DNA from: Branchipolynoe longqiensis
Lineage: Eukaryota; Annelida; Polychaeta; Phyllodocida; Polynoidae
Direction of reading: 5' to 3'
DNA: 64,000 nucleotides
Assembly (NCBI GenBank): GCA_030323885.1
Contig: CM059187.1
Coordinates: 131,632,424-131,696,423, forward strand
A model generated the notes under the pieces. It saw only the letters and a program-made list of their open reading frames with translations. It was not told where the DNA came from and ran no database searches. Numbering within the stretch: position 1 is the stretch's first letter; each line of letters starts with the position of its first letter. Positions 1-11,980 of the stretch are shown one piece after another. Made by a program: the position numbers and the translations under genes.

Positions 1-199
1 ATTTTCTAATAATGTATCTAAAGTGCGAAGTGGCGTGTTATTATATTACCACTGATTACACAGCAGGACACTAGCAATAGTACCCCGTGGAACAAGTCAA
101 CTTGGTGGATAGTTTGATCGGCATAACGTGGGATGCATGGTTATCATGAATAACAGTTGAGAAGCAAAAATAGTTCATGGAAAGAGACCATGGCAAAGA

Positions 200-470
200 T
201 TGGTGTTAGAAATGGTTAGTAGTATTAATAGGTCTGTAACTATGGTACAACCAGTGGTCTGCAACTGCTTCATCAAAGGCCGTGGTATGTGCTGTCCTGT
301 CTGTGGGAAAGTGCATATAAAAGACCCCTTGCTGCTTATCAGAAAGAGTAGCCTATGTGGCGGCATTGGGTTTCCTCTAAAGAAAAAATGTCAGAATGAC
401 CATATGTTTGATGCCCAATAGCCGATGATCAATTTTGCTCCAAAGGTGTCGTTAAATAATGCAAGCTTTT
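200..470 (+). repeat. MetaSINE-like element or tail
   Basis: About 270-465 holds a run of phrases (GGTATGTGCTGTCCTGTC, then AAAGACCCCTTGCTGCT, then TGTCAGAATGACCATATG, then CCAATAGCCGATGAT) ending GTCGTTAAATAA. The last 110 bases recur as a reverse complement at 16723-16866, which shows it is a dispersed repeat. From memory the string matches a SINE tail common in lophotrochozoan genomes; I could not search for it. The 5' end of the element is not clear. The short open frames across it are not genes. Confidence 0.6.
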
Positions 471-649
471 GTAGCTATGGTAATACATGGATTCGCTCCA
501 GCATGTCATAGTGGCGCCCTCTAGATGAATGTGAGTAAATAAGTGGTGGCTCTAGTTCTGTGATGAAATCATAGGTGGCGTTTTTATTGAATTGATTAAA
601 CTAGTATTGAACAGGAGCAGTGAACAGCTGGTGAAGCGAATCTAAGCCA

Positions 650-872
650 CTAATTGGTTGGTTGTTGAAGTTTTACATCCTGGCAACATTTACGGTTATA
701 TCAGGATGAGTACCGACTTGTGACAGTGGGCACTCATGTTCCCTTTATAGTGCTAAGTATACATTTTTACGTGATTGATTTCACTCGAGCAGGGTTAGAA
801 CCCGTGAGTTCGAATCTCACGATCTACCAAAACGGGAGACGGACGCTCAACTCATTCAGCCACCACATCTGG
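650..872 (-). repeat. SINE-A copy, internally deleted
   Basis: The tail is at the left (GGTTGGTTGTTG, then a TATCAGGATGAGTACC stretch) and the tRNA-like head is at the right (inverted B-box region near 800-820, ending in CATCTGGTC). The middle third present in full copies is missing between about 755 and 765. It is a pseudogene of a retroposon. Confidence 0.75.
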
Positions 873-2310
873 TCTAACCTACTGAAGAAGCCTATCTTCT
901 TTAAGTCATCAAAACGCACCTGTCTCCTACCTGTAATACATGCTAATGAGACACGTGTCGTGTGTCTTTATAAACTATGTAGTATCACATGCAACTCTCT
1001 TTATCTATCTGTCAATGACTGTCCTTCACCTTTGTAGTACTGCTTCACAGAATATCTAGCATGAATTAATAAAAGCATAAACTACAGGAGGAATATCGTA
1101 AAAGAAAATAATGGTAAATCACCGGAATTATCGGATCCGATTCAGAACAGATGCAGCTTCTTTATATTCAAAGCGGCGCTGATTGTCTGTACATATGTAC
1201 GTTTGGCATATAATCTTTTCAGTTTGATTTGGTGTATGTTCTTTGGTGATACCAAAGACAATGAATGACAAGCCGCGCCACTCAGCGCTTTCATATAGGA
1301 ATTTCTTAAATAACCATGCACTGGTGCTATCCCATGGCAAATAAGGTGCATTGTCTTTGATCAGGTGTAGAAGTAGTTTTCTTACTCAGACATAATCACA
1401 AATTGAATTAATATACTATAATGTTGTTTTCATAATTCATTTTACGAGATAATACTGGGTACTCCAAAGTGGGTGTATACGGTGTCCGCAGCGCGAAATT
1501 TGACATATTTTAACCCTTTTTAAAACACTTCAATCTCCACTAATTCTGCTTTGTTTGAAATAAACGTTATATGAAATTAAAGCTTATTCTTTTGTCTTTT
1601 AGGGTATCTGATTTTTAGTTAGCATTATGAAATAAATTAGAGTCAATGGAAACTTGTTTGGGGATACCATCGGCAGCTCTGTGCATGCTCGCCGAGTTTG
1701 TTTTCATCCAGTCTGAGCAACTCCCTTCCCTAAAATTGATACCTTGGTGAGCACAGTGCCCTGAGCTAAATGAAACCACCAATGAAAGACAGAGAAGAAA
1801 CTAGGCTTCATTAGCATATCAAGCATGGCTGTTTTTAAGAAGGAAATTTGATTGAACTGAAGGAGTGAAAACATTTAGACATCAATCCTCCTTGAAAATT
1901 GATCAGGATCGTGCTGAAAATGATATCATCAGAAAGCCTTCCTCTACCTAATCAGAACAATATTTGGTTGAGATTTATATCATGCTCATCAAGGTTGGTC
2001 TGAGAAGTGACTGTCTATTCCTATCTCTGCACCGGAACAACAAATATGGCGTCAACAGAAACCATGTACAGTCATATAGAGCTTTTGGTTTAGAATAAAA
2101 ATTAGAGTGATAGTGTAACTAGAACAGAAGTTATGATGTTTTAAAGAATTTATCATTGAGCCTGCTGATATTCTGTAGAAATTAAGGAATTTAGCAAGTT
2201 TAGCATGGAATATCTGAAAGAATAACAAAGATAATGGTCTGGAAAATATTGAGCCTGTTATTTGTGCTATAGAGAGTGAGATTCTTTAATATTGGGCAAA
2301 TTAATGCACC
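873..2310. other. AT-rich unique-looking DNA, no feature seen
   Basis: I see no long open frame, recognisable repeat or RNA gene in this stretch. The short frames at 1128-1351 have no recognisable motif. Confidence 0.5.
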
Positions 2311-2311
2311 A

Positions 2312-2600
2312 TAATTGGTGCACATTGTTTGAACCCTGGTCAAACCAATGACATAAAAATTGACACTTATCGCTTCCTACCCAGGAGCTCGGCATTATTA
2401 GGATAGGGCAAGGAATGGGTGGCTCAATGTCAGGATAATGTCACTGAATGGGATATCAAGTCATGGCGCTGCCGGCCTGGGCTCGCAGTAGGGCAGCACT
2501 GTATAAAGTCGCCATGAGTTTGCACTGTCACAAGTCGGTACCCGCCCTAATATGACCTTAGATGTTCTCAGGATCTAAAACTCCAACAACAAACCAACTA
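2312..2600 (+). repeat. SINE-A copy, head truncated
   Basis: It starts inside the tRNA-like head (TTTGAACCCTGGTC is the B-box region) and runs through the body (GGATAGGGCAAGG, CAGGATAATGTCACTGA) to the tail (ATGACCTTAGATGTTCTCAGG) and a CAACAACAAACCAAC end. The A-box half of the head is missing or decayed. Confidence 0.8.
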
Positions 2601-2972
2601 TGAGCCAGCCCGCCCATTCTACTCCTGAAGCTCTCATTATTCCTCCATGTCCTCAAAGAGTGGCTTCATTGTTTCACGGTGGTCCTCTATGCCTATTGAT
2701 GTCTGCTTATGGTAATGTACAGCACTGCGGAGTCTCGTTAACAACATGGCATGTCAATACTAATGTTGTCTGATCCAAATATGCGCCAAGCTGCAAGTAA
2801 ACATGGTGTGTGGTTGTACTACACGTGCACCACGTAGAGAGGGCTAGTGTTCGATGCATTTGTCACGTGGTTTACAAACCCATCAAGCATTAAATATATG
2901 ATCATATGACGTCATCATATATTCCTTACTTAAATATTGGCTATGTATGTTAAATAAATATTCTAGAAGTAT

Positions 2973-3291
2973 TGTTTGTTTGTTGTTTTACGTCCTAACA
3001 ACAACTAAGGTCATATCAGGACGGGTACCAACTTGTGACAGTGTGCACTCATGGCAACTTTACAGTGCTGCCCCACTGGGAAATCAGGCTGCCGACACCA
3101 TGACGCGATGTCCCACTCAGTCACATTATCCTGACACTGAGCTAACCAGTCCTTGCCCTATCCTATTAATGCAGAGCACCAGGCTAGGAAGTGACAAGTA
3201 CCAATTCTAAAGTCATTGGTTTGACTTGATCGGGAACCCAACCTTCCACACAGGAGACCCACGCTCTACCGATTAGGCCACCGCGCCCGGT
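2973..3291 (-). repeat. SINE-A copy, near full length
   Basis: The tail is at the left (TTGTTGTTTTACGTCCTAAC) and the tRNA-like head at the right (CTCTACCGATTAGGCCACC is the inverted A-box side). The 87-codon frame inside it is an artefact of the repeat. Confidence 0.82.
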
Positions 3292-3429
3292 TTCTAGAAG
3301 TATTAATTAAACGCATTGCACACAGAACTATTGAAACTACCCAGACTATACGCTGTGTAATTGTGACTATGTGAAGTTATGTTGGACATGTCACTGCTCT
3401 TTTAAATACATGGATCATATATTCTAGGG

Positions 3430-3716
3430 TTGGTTGTTGGAGTTTTCCATACTGGCAACATATAAGGTCGTATCAGGACGTGTACTGACTGGTGACAGTG
3501 CATACTCATAGCGAATGTGTGGTGCTGCCCCACTGGAAGACCAGGCCGCCAACACCATTACCCGATGTCCCACTCAGTCACATTATCCTGATATTGACCC
3601 AACCAGTCCTTTCCTTATCCTAATAAGACCGAGTGTCTGGCTAGGAAGTGGGAAGTATCAATTGTTAAGTCATTGGTTTGACTCGACCAGGGTTCGAACC
3701 CTTGGGTTCTCTAGGG
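3430..3716 (-). repeat. SINE-A copy, head truncated
   Basis: It runs from GGTTGGTTGTTGGAG at the left to an inverted B-box region (GACCAGGGTTCGAACCC) at the right. The distal part of the head is lost. The 107-codon plus-strand frame here is a SINE artefact. Confidence 0.82.
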
Positions 3717-4033
3717 AAGCAACACACTGTTTAAACAATAGTTGCAGTTATGCTATTGGAGAAGCAATGAGTATGTTAACCGCTATTCTCTCAGCGATAC
3801 GGATTGAACGCAGTAGTACAACCTACAATCGAAACTGACCAATTGGATTAGTCAGAGCTGGAACTACACAGAAATAATATAACCACCACAGCTGTTGCAC
3901 ATAACAGTTTCCACAAATACCCCAACTGGACGCAGCCGCAAATATAAAATCCAGCGCTTGTATAAAATATATACCAATACCAAAAGTTACTGCAAGTTCC
4001 CGAGGATAGGATATATACATATAGATGTATCAA

Positions 4034-4055
4034 TATATATATATATATATATATA
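4034..4055. repeat. (TA)n microsatellite
   Basis: A perfect AT alternation of about 22 bases. Confidence 0.9.
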
Positions 4056-4756
4056 ATCTAAACCCAACTGATGCGGCTTTGGGTGGTTGGCTAAGAGATG
4101 TGTGGTGCGGGACCTGACCAAGGAGCAGCTCTGAGCAGCTGGAGTGAGCTACTCACGTCGCCGGGTCCAAGGGAGCATGTGAGGGGCAGCCCGGAGTGCG
4201 TGGATGCGGGCAGTAACTTGCATCCATAGATTTACTAACAAATTCCCCGATTGCTTGCCAAACCACGCCAGGCAGCGCTCACTGTCCAAAAGGCGACAAA
4301 GCACATAGTGTGTACCCTAACATGTTCTGTGTATGAAGCATTCTTAATTGGGACTAGCCTTTGATTATGTGTTTGCAAGCAGAGGATGCTTGATAAGGCT
4401 ACTAATGCTGCCGTCTTTCTAGGGGTAATTTTCGAGCATGCCGCGCGGTGGCGCTGCTTGTGACAGGGCCGTGGCGGCGGAACCCTCCACCCTCCCCCCC
4501 CCCCCGTACCGCCTCCACCCCCTGCTCCGACCCCGCCCACATGCGCGCGCCCGGCACGCGGAGGCCACTGTGGCCACATGAAATATGCTCACGATAATGA
4601 CCGGCAGAACTGATCAATGAAGCCAATGACTGGCGAATTTCCTACATGTCCGCCGGCTCGCGTGCGTTGGCGTCCGAGTCTGTGCGGCCCGGGGCTTGCC
4701 AATGGGTGTGACGCTGTCGGAACACCCCCTCACCCTCGAACCTCCCACCCTCCCAC

Positions 4757-4850
4757 ACTCTCACCCTCTCACCCTCTCACCCTCTCACCCTCTCACCCTC
4801 TCACCCTCTCACCCTCTCACCCTCTCACCCTCTCACCCTCTCACCCTCCC
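4757..4850. repeat. (CTCACCCT)n 8-bp tandem repeat
   Basis: About 11 copies of an 8-base C-rich unit. The reverse-complement unit (GAGGGTGA) recurs as a short array at 49718-49762. It explains the apparent proline/serine/leucine-rich open frame at 4617-4988. Confidence 0.92.
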
Positions 4851-4954
4851 ATCCTAGCGGCCAGGCCAGCTTGGCTGCGCTCTGCCCTATTCCCCCCTCC
4901 ACCCCACCGCCAAGACCACTGCATTGCACAGCCGTGCATTGCCCCTGCTCCTCC

Positions 4955-5228
4955 TTGCCCTGCCCTGCCCTGCCCTGCCTTGCCCTGACCTGCCTTGCCC
5001 TGACCTGCTCGGCGGTTGCCTGCCCTGCCCTGCAGCCCCACCCCGCTAAGCCTCGGTCCTTCCGCCGCCGACATCCCGCACTTCTCCCCGCCCCCTGCCC
5101 TGTCTCTCTCTGTTCATCCTCTCAATATTCCGACCTGCCCTGCCCTGCCCTGCCATGCCCTGCCATGCCATGCCCTGCCATGCCCTGCCATGCCATGTCA
5201 TGCCCTGCCCTGCCCTGCCCTGCCCCGG
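4955..5228. repeat. (CCCTG)n pentamer array with CCATG variants
   Basis: Two blocks of TGCCC/TGCCA pentamers (about 4955-5035 and 5130-5228). Because 5 is not a multiple of 3, all frames stay open and give false open frames on both strands (4841-5441). Confidence 0.9.
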
Positions 5229-5680
5229 CATAGCCAGTCCCACCCTGCCCCACACCTTACTTGCTCCCTTTCCTCTTCCCCGCCCCCTTCCCCAAGCCAC
5301 ATTCCCAGCAGAATTCCCTTCACACCCGCCTCGTCAATACCACTCACTTACTCTACTCCTCTTCGCATGCACTCTAGTCCTCTTCTCACGCACTCTACCA
5401 CTCTTCACGTTATTCATACAACTAAGATAAAACACTGCTGATCATTCACACCACATCCACGGCATCCGCACCTCCACCATAATCCCTGCTCGCTAGGGCA
5501 TCCACTCATAGCCTTACCCCAGTTGCATTCACCACTCCATCTATGGTCTCATTTTTGACAAATAACCCTTGAATTCCGAAATACTTGCATACACCCTCAC
5601 CGGGTGTTGGATGGGTGAAGGAGGATGGTGCGCCTCATCAACAACTTACAACTATTATCTCCAGCAGACACTACAATGAC

Positions 5681-6030
5681 CAGATGGGATGGCTGAATGA
5701 GTTGAAGGTCCGGCTCCTGTTCTGGTAGATGGTGGGATTCGAACCCACGGGTTCGAAACCGGGTCGAGTGACACCAATCACTTAAAAATGCATGGTTGTC
5801 ACTTCATAGCTAGGCACTTGGCATTTTTAGGATAGGGCAATGACTTGTTGTCTTAGTGTTAGGATAATATGTCTGAGTGGGATATCAGGTCATGGTGCTG
5901 GCGACCTCGTCTCCCAGTCGGGCATCAATATAATTATAAAGTTGCCATGAGTGTGCACTGTCACAGATCGGTACCCGTCGTGATATGACCTTAGATGTTG
6001 CCAGGACGTAAAACTGCAACAACCAACCAA
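5681..6030 (+). repeat. SINE-A copy, full length
   Basis: The head has an A-box-like GATGGCTGAATGAG and a B-box region (GGTTCGAAACC) at 5748-5760; the body and tail end in AAAACTGCAACAACCAACCA. The 9 bases ACCCACGGG just before the B box are an expansion relative to other copies. Confidence 0.82.
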
Positions 6031-6099
6031 TCAATCCAGCAGGCGCGGAGACAGTTGACACAAAACGGTGGGAATGGTGAGAGAGGAGGGACGGTGACC

Positions 6100-6870
6100 G
6101 TATGGCCAACGAATGGTTGGGCATGCTGGGCGTAGAGGGGCGTGGTCAAGTGGGGCGTTCTGGAGAGGCGGGCCAGAGGGGAGTGATTTGACGAAGGGAT
6201 GGGCGTGGTGTTGCTGCGTAGGGCGTGGTTTCGATTGGCAGGGGCGTGGCGGGTGTGGAACGGGGAAGGGTTCTGTGGGATTATGCGGCGCGGGGCACTT
6301 GGAGTCGGGGTTGGCGGACTGTGACGGGCTGGGGAGGGGTGGAGCTGGGCGGGGTGGACCGGGGAGGGGCGGGCCGGGGAGGGCGGGTGTTGCGGAGAGC
6401 GGAGCAGCGGACCAGGTTCGGGGCTGGGGATGCGGGGTGTTGGTTGGGGGTGGGCAGGCCGGGGCTATATCGGGTAAGGCCTGGCTGGGGTGAAGGGCAG
6501 GGAATGGAGGCTGGAATGGAGGTTGGCAAGCCGGGCCGAATGAAGATATGGTCGGGCTCAGGTTGGCAAACTAGAACACGGCGGGGTGGGCTGGGGCGGG
6601 GCAGCACGGGGCGGGGCAGGGGCGGGGGAGGGGCGGGGGCGGGGCGGGGCGGGGCGGGGCGGGGCGGGGCGGGGCGGGGCGGGGCGGGGCGGGGCGGGGT
6701 GGGTGGGGCAGGGCGGTTGGGCGGGGCGGGGCGGGGCTGGGTGGGGCGGTGCAGGGTGGGATGCAGCCGGGTATGGCGTATGGCGGTGCTGAGGTTGGTT
6801 GTAACTTGTAGCGGAGTAGGGCAGGACTGTAGGGTGGGTGGTGGTTAGGGAGTGGGGGGATCCTACATAC
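6100..6870. repeat. G-rich low-complexity tract including (GGGGC)n
   Basis: The plus strand is very G-rich throughout. At about 6640-6699 there is a perfect (GGGGC) array of about 12 units. Long frames on both strands here (6113-6879) are compositional artefacts rich in Gly/Arg or Pro/Ala. Confidence 0.9.
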
Positions 6871-6959
6871 AGGGCTCACGCTACAAAGTCCGCTTCTGAT
6901 GACCAGCGGAGCCGTCTGGTGGGATATGGCGTGCAGAGATTATATAACGCTGTGCACCG

Positions 6960-7045
6960 TGGTCCATGGGTGGTGGGAGGTGTCCATAGGTGGTGGGAGG
7001 TGTTCATGGGTGGTGAGAGGTATCCATGGGCGGTGAGAGGTGTAC
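6960..7045. repeat. 20-bp tandem repeat, about 4 copies
   Basis: The unit GTCCATGGGTGGTGGGAGGT repeats four times with a few substitutions. Confidence 0.85.
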
Positions 7046-7078
7046 CCGCGCCCTTCCGAACCTCACTGTGGAGTTGGG

Positions 7079-7485
7079 AAGTACTCGCAGTACACGGGTG
7101 AATACCAGCCCTATATAAAAACGGTGGACAAAGCGGGGAAATGAAATGAGAGCCTAATTTCACAATCTAAGAAGCAACATTTATTCTTTGTATATGTCTT
7201 CATATTTCCCCACTACCTTTGAGTTGAAAAATATAATAAAATATCTTGTTTAATAAGATTTAGAAGTGAAATCGACAGTGTTCTATGGCCGCCATCTTGT
7301 CTTTTTGCATTCTCTCCCATTTCACCAACTCTCTGCCTATATAAGTATCCATTTGATACTGGAGGCAGGCATTCTACTTCCTGTTCTATACTAAAGCTAT
7401 TTTCGCCTGTATTTACACTATGTTGTTGTTCACCCGTGTACTACAAGTACCCGGTGAATCTTTTATATAGGTGGGGGGTGGAATA
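7079..7485. repeat. pair of ~45-bp direct repeats
   Basis: The stretch at 7079-7120 (GTACTCGCAGTACACGGGTG, then CCTATATAAAA) is echoed in the same orientation at 7440-7480 (GTACTACAAGTACCCGGTG, then TTTATATAGG). About 320 bases without a recognisable gene lie between. They could be the ends of a small mobile element or chance-expanded sequence. Confidence 0.45.
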
Positions 7486-7839
7486 ATGCGGTCACACTGC
7501 ATCACCATAGCTTCTGATGTATATAGGAAACACGCCCCAGCTCTAGAAAACCAAGACCGGTAAACCAGCTATGTAAAATCAAAAGGTGTGTGAGAGGCGG
7601 CGGTATTAAAGGATATTCCTCTGTAGGCACGCTGGCTGGGGGAGGAATCTGGATGTTACTATCCGCTCAATGTCCACCCTACCCCCCACCCCCACCCTCT
7701 TGGGGCATCACAAAGTCATCAGAATGGACGAAAGGGAAATATAAACACTATTCCATCTCATGTGTTGCTTATATGGATATGTTTCAAGTCTTGCTCTAAG
7801 CTTCTCTGTTTTGAGCACATACACCTATATATATATGTC

Positions 7840-7925
7840 TATATATGTTCGAAACGATGAAGTGTATATACAGACATATATATATGTATATATATGTATA
7901 TATATATAATTATGTATAAATGAAT
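7840..7925. repeat. (ATATGT)n-like AT microsatellite
   Basis: Imperfect ATATGT/ATATAT repeats just left of a MITE-1 copy. A similar tract follows the MITE at 8186-8315. Confidence 0.85.
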
Positions 7926-7928
7926 ATA

Positions 7929-8186
7929 TAAGACTGTCTCAAAAGGTGCTAAGCAATATAGGCCAACACTTTGTCCATTGTAACGATCAACATACTACAT
8001 ACTTATGCATTTGCTCAGGATAAACTGATTTGTTTTTTACACAGTGTTTCATAATCCCAATAGAATACATTGATTTTAAGCAAATGTCCTTGTGTTTTCA
8101 GTGTAACCGTTTCTGTGTTGTTTTGGGTCAATCATTACAATGGACAAAAATAAAAAGAGTTATCACCTTTTGAGACAGGCTCATAT
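7929..8186 (-). mobile_element. MITE-1 copy a
   Basis: Inverted ends: GACTGTCTCAAAAGGTG at the left and CACCTTTTGAGACAGGCTC at the right, with TA-rich flanks. The interior has no coding capacity. It is the reverse complement of the copies at 9765-10025 and 35763-36000, which set the family boundaries. Most consistent with a non-autonomous Tc1/mariner-type element; the superfamily is inferred. Confidence 0.85.
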
Positions 8187-8315
8187 GTATATATGGTTAT
8201 ATGGCTATATGTATATATGTGTATGTGTATATATGTATATATGTATAAATATATAAATGCATAAATATATATGTATATATGCATACATATATATGTATAT
8301 ATATGTATGTGCTCT
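8186..8315. repeat. (ATATGT)n-like AT microsatellite
   Basis: An imperfect array of ATATGT, ATATGC and ATAAAT words directly after MITE-1. Confidence 0.85.
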
Positions 8316-8329
8316 ATAATCTATAATCA

Positions 8330-9284
8330 ATAGGAATACAACAAGGACAGTTCTCTTCTACATATTAGTTATTACCTATTATCCTACTGTCATAGGAGTT
8401 AGTTCCTGCTTCTGCCACTATGGTGCCACCTGTGATTGGCTCCTGCCAACCCTGATGAACTGCTCGGATGGTCAGATTTTAATTTAAATACTTATGTATT
8501 TATGCATATATATGCATATCCATATATATGTATACGTATATAGTTGTATATGTATGCATGTTCAGAACGGTAAACCTTATATGTGCATATAGTGTGCGCA
8601 ACGGTAGTTGTACTTCATGTAGCCATGGTGAAATTCTATGCACTACTTACACCAAGAAGTGCACATGCAATAGACATAGATACTAGGTATCAATTCCGTG
8701 TTATGGCTGTATATGCAATTTATGTATGCCCTTTGTGCAGTACATTTCTATCGATAAACCACCTGACTGCACAGTATATTATTACAATACACTCCAGCCC
8801 ATGACCAGCCAAATATCATCCCAGAATCTAAATCCGGTAGCTATTGCTTGTAAAAGTATTTACTTAATGGCAATAAATGTAAATAAACCCGCATTTAATT
8901 TCTCTTCATAACCTGAAGGGCAAAGACACGGTCATGTGATTATAACACATATTTTTTGCATGAATATTAGTTGTACCTTGAGAAAATATTAAACTACTAG
9001 CAATATTAACTGCATTGCATTTACAACGACTAAGAATAACTATGGGATGCTGTGCTGTAATTGTTCTGGATAAACTGCCCATTACGTGAGGTCAGGAAGG
9101 GAAGGGAGAGGTGGAATTACATAGATTATGAGACACCATTAAAGGGCTGCAAAGTCACTATTAGTCCAAGCAGGTTTGTAACACTTTCCTATGCGAACTG
9201 TATTAGAGCGAACTTCTTCTTTATATCCATTCTCAATAATGTAGTGAGCTATGAGTTTAAACATGCAATTTTGTTTGTGGCAAA
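8330..9284. other. AT-rich DNA, no feature supported
   Basis: Short frames at 8583-8911 and 9061-9396 have no recognisable domain. A weak exon-like segment at 8741-8773 was considered and rejected. Confidence 0.4.
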
Positions 9285-9370
9285 ATATATTTATTCCTCT
9301 GAACAAAGTATGTTTTTGGCGCACCGAGGCCCTGCTCTTCCAGCCATTGTTTCTACAGTTACGTATACTT
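9285..9370 (+). repeat. dispersed ~80-bp repeat, copy a
   Basis: It contains AAATATATTTATTCCTCTGAA and a CTTCCAGCCAT core followed by ACAGTTA. The same string order is at 10910-10990 and, inverted, at 26205-26320. Family unknown; it may be the 3' end of a larger element. Confidence 0.55.
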
Positions 9371-9764
9371 TTGTTTTAAAGATAATTATTCTTTAAATTG
9401 TTCATTACAAAAAAAAAGTAAAGAAATTGGACATAAGCTTCAGTTCTATTTCATAGAGAAATCCTATCTATGTGTGTCAGAATACCCTGTCATATGTCTT
9501 TGGAAGAGCAGAGAAGTGGTATTAGGGGTGAATAATCAGAGCGTGACAATGGCCTCCGCCATAACTGGGTCTTAAATAACCAAAATAAAATAGCGTCACG
9601 ATATACAAACCATGACACAATTTACATTTTCGACTTTGACAGAATTTACATTTTCTGCATTTAGATCTGGATACTTCTAGAACTAGATGAATCTAGGTGT
9701 ATACATATAGGTCTAGGGTTATTAAAATATATATAACTTGCTACTAGTAAGCATAGAGGGCAAC

Positions 9765-10025
9765 TATGAGCCTGTCTCAAAAGGTGATAACTCTTTTTTT
9801 GTTTGTCCATTGTAACGATTGACACAAAACAGCACAGAAACCATTACACTGAAAATATAAGGACATTTGCTTCAAATCAATATGTATTCTATTGTGATTA
9901 TGAAACACCATGTAAAAAACAATTCAGTTTATCCTGAGCAAATGGATAAGCAGATTGTATGTTGATCATTACAATGGACAAAGTGTTGTCCCATATTGCT
10001 TAGCACCTTTTGAGACAGTCTCATA
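9765..10025 (+). mobile_element. MITE-1 copy b
   Basis: Bounded by TGAGCCTGTCTCAAAAGGTG and CACCTTTTGAGACAGTCTCA with TA on both sides. The internal sequence is collinear with the reverse complement of 7929-8186. Confidence 0.88.
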
Positions 10026-10256
10026 TATGTTGATAACTCCAGTCGAATCCATATTTATATTTTTAGCAAGAAACCGGGAGAGCATGGTACCCTGATTGTT
10101 ACTCACTTCTGTATTTTATTCATTTATTAGTATTCATAGCCATGAGGGTTCCATAGTAATTAGAATAAATGATTACGGCTTCCACAGTTGATTCACAACC
10201 TGAGTTTTTTAACTGAATGCCTATTCTCCACGGAAATGGTATATTGAACAATGAAC

Positions 10257-10412
10257 ATCCTACTCACTCACATTATCCTGAGAGTGATTATAGTGTAGAG
10301 TGATTGAGAGTAACACTAGTATCAATGTTGTACGTCATTCGTTTAACTCGGCCAGCATTCGAACCTACGACCTTCCAACAGTGCTCTCGCTGATTGGGCC
10401 ATCCCGCTCGAA
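10257..10412 (-). repeat. SINE-A fragment, tRNA-like head and adjacent body
   Basis: Inverted body (CACATTATCCTGA) followed by the inverted head with GCATTCGAACCTACGAC and GGGCCATCCCGCTCG. The tail is missing. Confidence 0.7.
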
Positions 10413-10636
10413 CTTTGTTAGTAGGAAGACTGTGGTAGTTCTGGCTTTATTATTCAAGTATTGCAGATGTTGACTTAGGTCAATGTAGCCTTATTAGGAG
10501 ATCGTGTCTAGTCGTTGCTGCCATATGACCTTCGAGGCCCAAATGATAAGGCTCATAAGTTAATTTACATATTAGACTCGGTGAATCACCGATGGTAGCG
10601 CCTACAGGATCAATGGCGGCGGTCCTGTTTCTCGCA

Positions 10637-10676
10637 TCATTAGACCATTAGACCATTAGACCATTAGACCATTAAG
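10637..10676. repeat. (CATTAGAC)n 8-bp tandem repeat
   Basis: Four and a half units of CATTAGAC within otherwise unremarkable sequence. Confidence 0.9.
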
Positions 10677-10909
10677 GAACCGGGAGTAAGGTTCTTATCT
10701 TGTTAGATACTGTATGCCGCCGATCTATGGTAGATAATCTATGACAGTATCGCAGATAAGGCAGCGTAGCTAACCGGAAGTAGATATTATTAGTATAGTC
10801 TTGGGCGGTAGAGCTTACATCTGGGTTACCAGGCATCTGCAGCGTACAGGAAGTACTCGCTCGCTCTCATGCTCCTTCCTCCACCTCTGATTGGTGCTAG
10901 GTATTTTGT

Positions 10910-10990
10910 TGTTGTAAATATAGTTCATTCATTGAATAAAACTTGTATCAGCGCCATGGCACTGGTCTTCCAGCCATGTGACAATACAGT
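10910..10990 (+). repeat. dispersed ~80-bp repeat, copy b
   Basis: TTGTTGTTGTAAATATAGTT, then GGCACTGGTCTTCCAGCCAT and ACAATACAGTTATTTACA. It shares its order with 9285-9370 and the inverted copy at 26205-26320; its first half also matches 37183-37215. Confidence 0.6.
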
Positions 10991-11980
10991 TATTTACAAT
11001 ATGTAGTCTGATATTGTCATCAGCAGCTATCTCAAGTCAGCTGAAAATAACAATATTAAACATTCCAAGACTTACATATGGTATAGTTTGACAATTCACA
11101 TATAAAAATAGTAGTTATATGTTGTATTCATACATACTTAGAGACATACATTATGGAGTGGTTAGGTGCATAGTTTCCATTCATAGGGTTGTATGCCTAC
11201 TGTGTTGTGAATTGCATAATTATCATGTTGTTGGAGATAACATTTTGAGATGGAGTGTTAGTAGAATGGTTTGTCTATTCTGGTAGATAGAGTGTGGTTA
11301 GCTTGTAGGGTTATGCTTAAAAGGTTAATAGCTCGGGTGTGTTTTTGACTACATGAAGTAGTTTGAGTAAGTAGGTTGTTAGTAATGATGGGATAAACTA
11401 TGCTTGGAGGATTGTACATTTCAATCATTTAGCAGTCCAGTACAGTCTTTATTAGTGTCTATGTTTACAACAATACTACCAGACTGATATACATTTTATG
11501 AATTTGCTGGGCAAATAATTTGTAAGGTGGATAACTTGGTTTATTGGCAGCAGGTAAAGAAGCGTGTGAAGTTATAGTGTATAAATACAGAAAAGTGATT
11601 ATTTCCCACCATTTTGCCATACTTCAGATACACACAGTAGTAGTTTACAAGGGTGTGTGTCACCTTGGTCCTATGTTTGCATTATATGTGACTAGTGATG
11701 TGCACTGGTTAAAGCTAGGCTCCAAGTGAATCCATGTACCAATATTGTACTGAACTGTCATTATATATATATATATTCAGGTTCTCTGACTATGTTCAGA
11801 GACTGTATATATCTACGTTCTCTGCTATATTCTAGACTCGGCATGGTCCTGTTTCAATATAGTGGTGCCATCTGGTGGCCGAGTTAACAATAATTGTGGT
11901 TATGTGACTCAGAATGGATCCATTTTGGTCGAAGTGACCAAAATTAGTAAAAACCATCAAAATTAATATGAAATGTGTGT
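10991..11980. other. no gene or repeat recognised apart from a short AT run
   Basis: AT-rich sequence with a short AT microsatellite near 11763. No open frame with recognisable content. Confidence 0.4.

Noticed and set aside
4235..7163. Many 60-200 codon frames on both strands in C-rich and G-rich sequence
   Set aside because: They consist of tandem-repeat translations (Ser-Pro-His-Pro, Cys-Pro-Ala-Leu, Gly-Ala-Gly-Arg) with overlapping frames open on both strands; composition, not selection, keeps them open.
8720..8780. Exon-like segment after CCCTTTGTGCAG
   Set aside because: Only 33 nt, weak polypyrimidine tract and a poor donor (GTATAT). Less convincing than the two 54-nt candidates.
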